From Dehalococcoidia bacterium (GTDB lineage: Bacteria > Chloroflexota > Dehalococcoidia > GIF9 > AB-539-J10): 6,851 bases of DNA. The notes under the pieces were generated by a model. That model ran no database searches and was not told the origin of the DNA. It worked only from the letters and a program-made list of their open reading frames with translations. The stretch is from the NCBI GenBank assembly GCA_018399375.1, contig JAGYOV010000052.1, forward strand, positions 1 through 6,851, in the 5' to 3' direction. Made by a program: the position numbers and the translations under genes. Positions 1 through 5,396 of the stretch are shown here, in pieces; within the stretch, counting starts at the first letter, position 1, and each line of letters begins with the position of its first letter.

Positions 1-7
1 TATTTAA

Positions 8-940
8 GTGTTTGCGGTACACGTGGAGAATCTGGTCAAGGCGTACAGTGGCCGGAATGTTCTTAATGGAGTTAATCTTGATGTGCCGGAGGGGCAATTC
101 TATGCTCTAATGGGGCCGAATGGTTCTGGTAAGACGACCCTTGCTTCAATAATTGCTGCGGCGAAAGCTCATGATAGCGGTATTGTTCAGGTGTACGGTA
201 AAAACCCATCTCAGGCCAGGGAATTAATAGGCTATGTACCGCAGGAGAATTTCTCCTCTTCCAAGCTTTCAGGACGAGAGAATCTGATGTATTTCGCTGC
301 TCTTCTGGGCTATTCTCGTAGCCAGGCAAGTGAATTGGTGACAGGTATGCTTAAGAGGATCGGCCTTTATGAGGAAGCGGATAAGAAAGTCTCCAGGTAC
401 TCCGGTGGAATGAGAAAGAGGCTGGAGATCGCGACGGCAATTTTTCCTGGCATAAAGGTCCTTATACTGGATGAGCCAACGACAGGGCTGGACCCCGCCG
501 CCAGGCGATCTTTCTTCAATATAATTCGGGAAGTCGTGGATAAAAAAACCAGTATCATCTTGATTACCCATCTTGGGAGCGATGCTGAACTGGCTTCAAA
601 GGTGGGGTTGATAGATAATGGCAGAATTATAGCTGAAGGAAGTCCTGATGAACTTAAGAGGCAACATGCTATGGAGGACGCGATAACTGTGGAGACCGCC
701 GTAAGCACGGGTGATTTGCTCTCTGTATTAAAGCGATTTAGCATTGAAGGAAAGGTGGCGCAGTCAGAAGCCGGATACAGGATATTTTCGCGAAATGGGG
801 ATAAAGTGCTTGCCGATGTAGTAAGGAGCCTTGATCAGGCTGGGTACAAGGTATTGCGAATAGAAATGTCGCGGCCAACGCTCGAAGACGTATTTTTCAA
901 ACTGACCGAGAGAAGCATACGGGAGGAGGCAAAGGGATAA
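8..940 (+). CDS. ABC transporter ATP-binding protein (ABC-2 / drug-efflux type)
   Basis: This is the cytoplasmic ATPase of an ABC-2 type exporter, 310 residues, which should power the permease encoded next. All nucleotide-binding motifs are visible: Walker A GPNGSGKTT (residues 36-44), Q-loop Gln79, signature YSGGM (131-135), Walker B VLILDEP (151-157), D-loop GLDP (160-163) and the switch His188. Residues from about 230 to the end form the extra C-terminal domain common in DrrA/CcmA-like and multidrug or polysaccharide-export ATPases; it ends in a typical 'PTLEDVFFKLT' segment. The GTG start follows an in-frame TAA at 5-7, so the frame cannot begin earlier; its ribosome binding site lies outside the window. 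The substrate cannot be read from the sequence. The family assignment is secure; the export direction is inferred from the family. Confidence 0.96.
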   Translation: MFAVHVENLVKAYSGRNVLNGVNLDVPEGQFYALMGPNGSGKTTLASIIAAAKAHDSGIVQVYGKNPSQARELIGYVPQENFSSSKLSGRENLMYFAALLGYSRSQASELVTGMLKRIGLYEEADKKVSRYSGGMRKRLEIATAIFPGIKVLILDEPTTGLDPAARRSFFNIIREVVDKKTSIILITHLGSDAELASKVGLIDNGRIIAEGSPDELKRQHAMEDAITVETAVSTGDLLSVLKRFSIEGKVAQSEAGYRIFSRNGDKVLADVVRSLDQAGYKVLRIEMSRPTLEDVFFKLTERSIREEAKG

Positions 941-1714
941 TTGAGGGAGATATCCGCAACCTTTATTAAAACCCTTAAGGAACTGCTCCGGGAGAAAGCG
1001 GCCCTTTTTTGGACTATGGCCTGGCCGGTAATCTGGGTAATCATCGGAAGCTTCTCATTTACGGGGAGCATCCCTCAAGCAGTGGTCCCTTATGCCAAAG
1101 GCTCAATTGCCATCTCAATGATGGTTTTTGCGCTCATGATAGCCGGTATGTCTCACCTCCCTGCCAGCATTGCTGGAGATAGGTCGAACGGTTTGCTTGC
1201 CAAGCTTATGTCAATGCCCATAAAGCCTTACAGAGATTTCATTGGCAGAATCTCGGCCGTTATCGTCCTTTCTTTCACGGCTGCGGGCCTGGTTATGATA
1301 GTTGGAATGATGGTCGGTGCACGTTTTACAGGATCTGGTGTTGAAATATTACAGGTGATTGGCTTTATCCTCCTGGTTATCTGTGCCTCTGCTGGAGTGG
1401 GACTGATGGCTGGCACGTTGATTAAGAATCTTCATGGTGCAATTATGACAGGTGTTGGCGTTGCGGTAGTAACGTCTGCTCTATCGGGTCTGTTTGCTCC
1501 ATACGAAGTCCTACCGGTACCACTGCAAATGTTCTCTCGCATCTATCCCATCTCGTCAGCACAGGCATCAATTGTATACTTGCTGGCTGGGCCAGAAATG
1601 ATTGCCTATAATCCTTTGACTTTCGGGCAAATAACTTTGACTATAACTATCTCTCTCGTGCTTCTCGTTGCGGGCACAGCCTTGTATTCACGGCTTGGAT
1701 GGAAAATCGATTGA
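941..1714 (+). CDS. ABC-2 type transporter permease
   Basis: This is the membrane partner of the preceding ATPase, 257 residues. About six hydrophobic segments are visible, near residues 21-40, 54-74, 103-127, 136-158, 167-187 and 231-250. The stretch at 81-103 (RSNGLLAKLMSMPIKPYRDF onward) resembles the cytoplasmic coupling segment of ABC-2 permeases, where 'G..' and 'l..lP..p' patterns are common. The start is TTG, immediately after the ATPase stop (TAA at 938-940), with a strong GGGAGGAGG at 921-929 about 11 bases upstream. The two genes are therefore almost certainly one translationally linked operon. The usual length for a half-size ABC-2 permease is about 240-270 residues, so the gene looks complete. 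The transported compound is unknown; drug, lipid or peptide export are all possible for this family. Confidence 0.93.
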   Translation: MREISATFIKTLKELLREKAALFWTMAWPVIWVIIGSFSFTGSIPQAVVPYAKGSIAISMMVFALMIAGMSHLPASIAGDRSNGLLAKLMSMPIKPYRDFIGRISAVIVLSFTAAGLVMIVGMMVGARFTGSGVEILQVIGFILLVICASAGVGLMAGTLIKNLHGAIMTGVGVAVVTSALSGLFAPYEVLPVPLQMFSRIYPISSAQASIVYLLAGPEMIAYNPLTFGQITLTITISLVLLVAGTALYSRLGWKID

Positions 1715-2067
1715 GTAACTAACCTGAGAAAAATTCCGAATAAGAACCGGGCAAATTATCGCTACAGTGCCATAGTTCCTGATAAAACGCATGGCTCGAG
1801 ATTTTTGAGATAATCGTTCAGCTTTATATGTCAGGGCCATGTACCTATATGTGATATTGAGCTAAGACTTATTCGGGAAATTGCATTTGCAACTGCTTTC
1901 ACCGTTTGGTTATCGCTTTACCTGTTTTAGAGGAATAACCTGTTGGTTTTATCGGGAAACACCAAAAATTCTTGCATTTATGAAATTAACCAATAAACAC
2001 TGTGCGATGGTTTTTCGTTATATTTGATTGAGAACAACTGAAAAAAAGGAGGAAATCAAATACAATC
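1715..2067 (+). other. 353-base intergenic spacer without a recognised gene
   Basis: No reading frame in this spacer looks like a protein, and I see no strong hairpin followed by a T-run after the permease stop. The distal 100 bases are AT-rich and should hold the promoter of the lipoprotein gene. A TATATT hexamer at 2019-2024 could be a -10 box, but no convincing -35 sits 16-18 bases before it. The short frame directly after the permease stop (about 32 codons) has no known similarity that I can name. Confidence 0.5.
2046..2052 (+). promoter_or_regulatory. Ribosome binding site of the lipoprotein gene
   Basis: AAGGAGG is a near-perfect Shine-Dalgarno sequence, but it lies 15 bases before the ATG at 2068, longer than usual. 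No alternative start codon lies in between, and the signal peptide begins right at this ATG, so the start is kept. Confidence 0.6.
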
Positions 2068-2760
2068 ATGAATAAATTGATTCTGGCATGTCTTGCGCTG
2101 TGCTTGTTATTTCCTGTTGTCTCCTGCTCCGGGCCGGATTCAAATGTGCCGTCAGAGGTCAATAGCGAGGAGGAAGCTAGGGGCGCTGCCATCTCTTATC
2201 TCCAGGACAATTATGGAGAAAGAGCTCCATCGACCGGCGGTGATTGGCAGGGTAAGGATATTACTCCAGAAGGTTTGCTGGGTAGAAGAGTTATTGAGTT
2301 CACTCTCGGTGATTGGAGGGCAGTGGTATCTTGCCCGGTGGTTGCTCCGGAGAACATCCAGTATGAGGTAATTGTCGAAAACGTAGAAACTGGATGGTAC
2401 TGGCGGGGGATAGTTGAGCCCAATGGCTACGTTGCCGAGCTGGTGCCCTTTCAGGAGATAACTCAGGATAAGAGTCTGCAAATTGCTGAAGAATTCGTGA
2501 AGAACAGCCCTACTTTCCAGTTCGATGGCATGGAAGATAGCCTAGTGCTTGTTGAGACGCTATATCCGGATATTGAATATGCCTGGCAATTCATCTTCGC
2601 GTTTGATAGCAGACATTCTGGATATGGTGATAGAAGCGGTGAAAACCTGCTACAGGTAATAACGCCTCATGAGGTATCCGTGGTAGTTGAAAAAGGTGTG
2701 GTAATCTCGGCTCGAATGGACGATCAATGGGATATGCTCGAGCAGGAGCTCATCCAGTAG
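2068..2760 (+). CDS. Secreted lipoprotein of unknown function with NSPTFxFDG motif
   Basis: This 230-residue protein should be exported and lipid-anchored on the outer face of the membrane. The signal peptide has a Lys at position 3, a hydrophobic core at 4-18 and a lipobox VVSC, which puts the lipidated cysteine at residue 20. The mature part has two units. One runs from about 35 to 125 (helix 'EEARGAAISYL', then 'LGDWRAVVSCPVVAPE' and a beta-rich part ending 'YWRGIVEPNGYVAEL'). The other runs from about 134 to 220 ('QIAEEFVKNSPTFQFDGMEDSL', 'WQFIFAFDSRHSGYGDRSG', 'ITPHEVSVVVEKGVVISARMD'). Each unit is a helix followed by beta strands, a PepSY-like pattern (inference). I recall the NSPTFxFDG / SRHxGYGDR combination from uncharacterised proteins of Chloroflexota and methanogens, without a known function. 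It has its own ribosome site and stands apart from the ABC operon. Confidence 0.88.
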   Translation: MNKLILACLALCLLFPVVSCSGPDSNVPSEVNSEEEARGAAISYLQDNYGERAPSTGGDWQGKDITPEGLLGRRVIEFTLGDWRAVVSCPVVAPENIQYEVIVENVETGWYWRGIVEPNGYVAELVPFQEITQDKSLQIAEEFVKNSPTFQFDGMEDSLVLVETLYPDIEYAWQFIFAFDSRHSGYGDRSGENLLQVITPHEVSVVVEKGVVISARMDDQWDMLEQELIQ

Positions 2761-2816
2761 ATGTCCATATTTGCCAGCGATAGCAGGAGATGCCAACATG
2801 ATGCTAGAGCCTCTAA

Positions 2817-3008
2817 AGAAAAATATGTGGAATAATCTTGTTCCGGGCTGTTTCGGAGAGACAATGGCCCGTTAGCGATAGTAGAACCGTTGTCAGCTGG
2901 CTAGGGCGGCAACATGATATTCCTACTCCTATTGACAACAACCAGGCGTTGATCTATCTTGTTAGTAAGAAGTTGAAGCGGGAGGTTAAATATGCTGAGC
3001 GCTCGTAA
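2817..3008 (+). pseudogene. Apparent 3' tail of a ketopantoate-reductase-like gene
   Basis: A frame open from 2817 to the TAA at 3006-3008 has no ATG but reads, from about 2886, TVVSWLGRQHDIPTP, then ALIYLVSKKLKRE. This resembles the conserved end of 2-dehydropantoate 2-reductase (ApbA/PanE family), where 'GaVVrLGrelgIPTPvN..ly.LVk.lE' is usual. Only about 35 residues match by eye. There is an apparent extra residue in 'PIDNN', and nothing recognisable lies upstream, where the frame is closed by TAA at 2814-2816. If real, it is a dead fragment with the whole NADP-binding domain missing. The end overlaps the first codons of the Mop gene and includes its ribosome site. The resemblance is from memory of the family and could be chance. 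Confidence 0.4.
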
Positions 3009-3192
3009 TCAAATTAAAGGTACCGTTAAGTCTATCAGGCCTGGGAAGGTGATGGCAGAGGTGGTGATTGAATCATCTGGAATTGAGATCGTGTCTGTTA
3101 TAAGTATGGGATCTGTTGAGAGAATGGACCTCAAAGAGGGAGATAAGGCTACAGCCGTGATCAAGGCCACCGAAGTCATGGTTGAAAAGTAG
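2992..3192 (+). CDS. Molybdenum-pterin/molybdate-binding protein (Mop/TOBE domain)
   Basis: This 66-residue protein is a single Mop (TOBE) domain, the size of stand-alone molbindins. These form cytoplasmic hexamers that bind molybdate or tungstate and buffer the oxyanion for molybdenum-enzyme assembly. Almost every position fits the family: SARNQIKGTVKSI at 3-15, then AEVVIESSGIEIVSVI (22-37), S41, LKEGD at 47-51 and AVIKATEVM at 55-63. The ATG is preceded by GGGAGG (2980-2985) at a spacing of six bases. No molybdate transporter or molybdopterin gene is visible beside it. In other genomes such small proteins are often near modABC, so here it probably serves in trans. The family assignment is strong; the metal preference is not readable. 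Confidence 0.93.
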   Translation: MLSARNQIKGTVKSIRPGKVMAEVVIESSGIEIVSVISMGSVERMDLKEGDKATAVIKATEVMVEK

Positions 3193-3315
3193 CAGCTCTC
3201 TTCTCAGTGGTTTGTCTTTCGTTGGACCGGCACAGATACGGTAGCTTGTGCACTCCGCGAAGTCCCCATGCATCTTATTAAGGGCCTGGGTGTAAGGAAT
3301 CTTTTTTGCAGCCAT
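3073..3315 (-). CDS. Possible small protein, convergent with and overlapping mop
   Basis: This 80-codon frame starts with ATG after an AGGA a few bases upstream. Its first 41 residues (3193-3315) lie outside any other gene and look protein-like: MAAKKIPYTQALNKMHGDF, then AECTSYRICAG and PTKDKPLRREL, with two cysteines seven residues apart. The remaining 39 residues lie antisense to the 3' end of mop and look like a shadow of that gene. I do not recognise the family. It follows the decayed hydrolase on the same strand by about 50 bases, so it could be the last cistron of the padR operon, or a shortened remnant that now runs into mop. The call is uncertain; a chance frame is a real alternative. 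Confidence 0.3.
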   Translation of the reverse strand: MAAKKIPYTQALNKMHGDFAECTSYRICAGPTKDKPLRRELLLFNHDFGGLDHGCSLISLFEVHSLNRSHTYNRHDLNSR

Positions 3316-3367
3316 AGTTCCTGTACGAGATCCCGTCAGGGTAGATGTTATGCCTGCTATGCTCTGT

Positions 3368-4146
3368 CTATTCCTCTATATCTCTAGCCGGATGGTCTGA
3401 AGTAAGAAACTTTATTGCTATTGGAGTTTGCCCAAGGAGAACGTGGCCGGCGTCGGGAATAACTCTGGCATCCTCAGGCGCCTCAGCTCGGAGTCGGAGA
3501 ATAGAGGTAGATTGCCCATGCGGGACTTGAAATGTGTCATGATAGCGTCCATGAACTTCATTGCTTCTTCGTGTATGGGCTGATCGCCGAAGGTCATGCG
3601 GTTAATAGCGCGGGCTCCTCTTTTCCCAAACAGAGAGAATGCCATGGCGCGCAGGAGGAAAGACGCTTTGGCTGGCACCAGGCCTCCTGACGATAGCAAT
3701 ACCAGTTTCTCTACCCGTTCAGGCCTGGAGATGGCAAATTTCAGAGCTATCCATCCGCCCTGTGAAATCCCCATGATAGAGGCTTTCTCGATCTTTAGCG
3801 CGTTGAGAATGTCCTCCATCCATTCAGCATAGGCAGGTCCATTCCAGCCGGGGCGGTTCTGCGCGCTTTTGCCTGGTTCACCCGGCGTATCTATCGCGTA
3901 TACCCGGAAATGCCTGCTGTATTGCTCAACATCTCCTATCCAGGAGGCAGCGTTGGAGCAAGCACCGTGAAGCAGTAACAGTGGTGGTGCATCAGTGTCT
4001 CCACTCGCTATAGCGAATGTATCGCCTTGCCGGGTGGCGATGTTTAGTCTATCGCAGAGCACGGGCCAACGCTCCAGCGCACTTTCATACAGGCGCATCA
4101 CTTCTTGCTCGCCAGCAACTGATTTGTAAATGGATGTACTTTTCAC
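3368..4146 (-). pseudogene. Alpha/beta hydrolase, broken by a frame-changing internal deletion
   Basis: The open frame (4146 to the stop at 3418-3420, 242 residues) is an alpha/beta-hydrolase fold protein. The oxyanion-hole HG is at 60-61, the nucleophile elbow GISQGG is at 126-131 with Ser128, and a lid-like helical part spans 155-220. After LRRLRMP (221-227) the frame ends in 15 unrelated residues. In another frame, from 3469 down to a TAG at 3368-3370, the sequence reads ARVIPDAGHVLLGQTP followed by IAIKFLTS. This is the normal C-terminus with the catalytic Gly-His. About 30 residues between 'MP' and this segment, including the strand that should carry the catalytic acid, are absent. A deletion of roughly 90-100 bases at about 3462-3470 that also shifted the frame explains both facts. 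The start is GTG with a weak ribosome site; the typical N-terminus MKSTSIYKS supports it. It lies 44 bases behind padR. It is probably inactive. Confidence 0.85.
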
Positions 4147-4190
4147 AATGTTTCTCTTTTCTCGTTTTAATGAGCGTTTTCCGGTGTATG

Positions 4191-4730
4191 TTACTTTTCC
4201 TTAATCTCTTCTCGAGTTCTGTGAATCCAGCCAAGCTCGTTTTCATAGAATTGTACGTGGTTTTCCGATATCCTCTCCCACAAGTATTTTTCCCGCGGAG
4301 TTCTCGCGGGATTGATCAAACTTCCCCTTCGTTGTTCTTCTCTCAATATGAGCAGGTGGCTGGCGACTTCGTTCTCGTATCTTTCCAGCAGGCAATCCTG
4401 CTCATGTGGCTCCAGCTGGTCGGCCCATGCCAGCTGCACGAGAAAGGAATTTCTCAGCAGAGGCAGTTCCGGTGGCGATGTAAGCCATTCTCTTAGCGCT
4501 GCCATTCCTTTATCGGTAATGGTATATATCTTGCGCGAAAGATAATGTCCCCGGCGCTCCACTTCGTTGGTCACCATTCCCGCTTTGTGAAGTTGGACCA
4601 GGGCAGTATAAATCTGGTTGTTATTGCCCGACCAGTAATAAGGCGTTGATTTTGCCATCATCTTCTTCAGGTCATATCCCGTAAGAGGCTGCCAGCCCAG
4701 GAAACCCAGTATTGCATATTTGATGTCCAT
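4191..4730 (-). CDS. PadR-family transcriptional regulator
   Basis: This is a DNA-binding repressor-type protein of 179 residues. The N-terminal winged helix-turn-helix spans about 1-85: MDIKYAILGFLGWQPLTGYD, then a helix, 'WSGNNNQIYTALVQLHKAGMV' as the recognition region (33-53) and the wing to 'KIYTITDKGMAALREWL'. The C-terminal part from about 90 to 179 is a long helical dimerisation domain of the Vir-AlphaC type found in PadR subfamily 2. The frame is open to an earlier ATG at 4778, but the conserved family start MDIKYAILG and an AAGGAGG (4735-4741) four bases before the ATG at 4728-4730 fix the start there. Its own upstream region carries a promoter overlapped by inverted repeats, so autorepression is likely. 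The decayed hydrolase follows 44 bases behind and would be co-transcribed. The inducer is unknown; phenolic or antibiotic-like ligands are common in the family. Confidence 0.94.
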   Translation of the reverse strand: MDIKYAILGFLGWQPLTGYDLKKMMAKSTPYYWSGNNNQIYTALVQLHKAGMVTNEVERRGHYLSRKIYTITDKGMAALREWLTSPPELPLLRNSFLVQLAWADQLEPHEQDCLLERYENEVASHLLILREEQRRGSLINPARTPREKYLWERISENHVQFYENELGWIHRTREEIKEK

Positions 4731-4734
4731 TGTA

Positions 4735-4741
4735 CCTCCTT
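4735..4741 (-). promoter_or_regulatory. Ribosome binding site deciding the padR start
   Basis: On the minus strand this reads AAGGAGG, four bases before the ATG at 4728-4730. It selects this ATG over the in-frame ATG at 4776-4778. Confidence 0.85.
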
Positions 4742-4746
4742 CGCAA

Positions 4747-4778
4747 ATGTTATTAATATCATAGGTTATAGATAACAT
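4747..4778 (-). promoter_or_regulatory. Inverted-repeat operator candidate upstream of padR
   Basis: Two nested perfect inverted repeats are visible. ATGTTAT (4747-4753) pairs with ATAACAT (4772-4778), and GTTAT (4765-4769) pairs with ATAAC (4772-4776) across two bases. The GTTAT/ATAAC half-site thus occurs three times. PadR proteins usually bind dyads built from ATGT...ACAT-type half-sites, and the inner dyad covers the predicted -10 box, so binding would block transcription of padR and the hydrolase. Confidence 0.6.
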
Positions 4779-4797
4779 ATTGTTTCTGAGCTGTCAA
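4769..4797 (-). promoter_or_regulatory. Predicted sigma-70 type promoter of padR
   Basis: On the minus strand a perfect TTGACA (4792-4797) is followed after exactly 17 bases by TATCTA (4769-4774), a moderate -10 box. Transcription would start near 4762, leaving a leader of about 30 bases before the padR ATG. The -10 lies inside the inverted repeats. Confidence 0.6.
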
Positions 4798-4980
4798 GGT
4801 TATCTGGAGCAAATAAATGGCGTGTCATTATCCTCAGGAGCTAGCCGGGCACAATGAATGTGGAGGGAAAAGGATGACTCTATCTTTTTGAATTAGTGCT
4901 CGATGACTTTTAGTGACGAAGTGCGGACCTTTTACAAAAAGAGATTCTCATTTGCGCCGGTGGACATTTACCTTGCCGTT

Positions 4981-5187
4981 TTACTTGGATGCCAGTTCTT
5001 TTCTTATCTCTCCATTGGGCAGCATGTAATCGGGATGTGGATCTCCTCTCTCCTCCATCTGGTATCTTATGCAGCTCTCCCAGTCTCCATGGCAATATCG
5101 ATCTATCCACTCCCGATCCAGTTTCCCCTGCTCGTAGTAGAATTTCATGGGGCAGACAGGGTACCATTTGCATACTTTTTGTCTCAT
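4981..5187 (-). CDS. Small four-cysteine protein, conserved hypothetical
   Basis: This 68-residue protein has four cysteines, at 6, 12, 32 and 39 (C-x5-C ... C-x6-C), in a strongly patterned context: CKWYPVCPMKFYYEQGKLD, then WIDRYCHGDWESCIRYQMEE, then a closing 'HPDYMLPNGEIR'. I recall similar short proteins (Tyr/Pro-Cys-Pro-Met-Lys, Tyr-Cys-x-Gly-Asp-Trp, Arg-Tyr-Gln, PHPD.MLP) from anaerobic bacteria and archaea, annotated as hypothetical. The cysteine spacing suggests a bound metal or iron-sulfur cluster (inference). The ATG has no Shine-Dalgarno sequence. The upstream 20 bases are AT-rich with TATA-like hexamers, so a leaderless or nearly leaderless transcript is possible. It lies 40 bases behind the hcp remnant on the same strand. 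It looks intact, unlike its neighbour. Confidence 0.8.
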   Translation of the reverse strand: MRQKVCKWYPVCPMKFYYEQGKLDREWIDRYCHGDWESCIRYQMEERGDPHPDYMLPNGEIRKELASK

Positions 5188-5219
5188 TTGTAATTCTGTA
5201 TAAATATAAATTTGCCGGC

Positions 5220-5237
5220 GGGAAAATCTATTTTCCC
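5220..5237. repeat. Perfect 18-base palindromic element
   Basis: GGGAAAAT (5220-5227) and ATTTTCCC (5230-5237) are exact inverted repeats separated by two bases. With so short a loop it is a better operator than a terminator. It covers the stop codon of the hcp remnant and lies about 33 bases upstream of the four-cysteine gene, where it could bind a dimeric regulator. No second copy is seen in the window. Confidence 0.5.
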
Positions 5238-5395
5238 TGCATTATCGCTGCGATGTCCGCCTCTACAGTACTTATCGGTTTTATGTCAAATTTGTCCACC
5301 AGCACTTTAACGACGCCCGGTGATAGAAAAGCTGACAGCGTCGGGCCCAGACGAATACCGCGGACGCCCAGATATAGAAGTGCTAGAAGCACGGT
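5228..5395 (-). pseudogene. hcp: C-terminal remnant of hydroxylamine reductase / hybrid-cluster protein
   Basis: The last 54 or so codons of an Hcp gene survive: VLLALLYLGVRGIRLGPTL, then SAFLSPGVVKVLVDKFDIKP and a closing ISTVEADIAAIMQGK. This closely follows the normal end of hybrid-cluster proteins ('aVLLaLLhLGVknIrLGPtLPAFlSPnVl..LVe.F.IkPI.t...Dl..i'). Hcp is about 530-550 residues, contains a [4Fe-4S] or [2Fe-2S] cluster plus the hybrid Fe-S-O cluster, and reduces hydroxylamine or nitric oxide. All N-terminal cluster-binding parts are missing. The similarity stops near 5392-5395, where the usual 'W.eQKAV' is replaced by unrelated residues and the TspO-like gene ends, so a deletion joined the two genes. 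The frame stays open to an ATG at 5423-5425 inside that gene, but translation from there is not expected to be useful. Confidence 0.85.
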
Positions 5396-5396
5396 G

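Noticed and set aside
72..744. Several antisense frames inside the ABC ATPase gene
   Set aside because: They are shadows of a clearly coding frame that carries every ABC motif.
1865..1980. Imperfect direct repeat around 'TCGGGAAA' followed by 'TTGCATTT'
   Set aside because: The spacing between the two shared blocks differs and there are only two copies; chance in an AT-rich spacer is the simpler explanation.
4731..4778. Longer padR reading frame starting at the ATG at 4776-4778
   Set aside because: The extra 16 codons run through the predicted promoter and operator and precede the family's conserved start; the strong ribosome site is placed for the ATG at 4728-4730.
4903..5193. 96-codon + strand frame with hydrophobic stretches
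   Set aside because: It lies largely antisense to the four-cysteine gene, whose protein pattern is far more convincing; hydrophobicity is a shadow effect.
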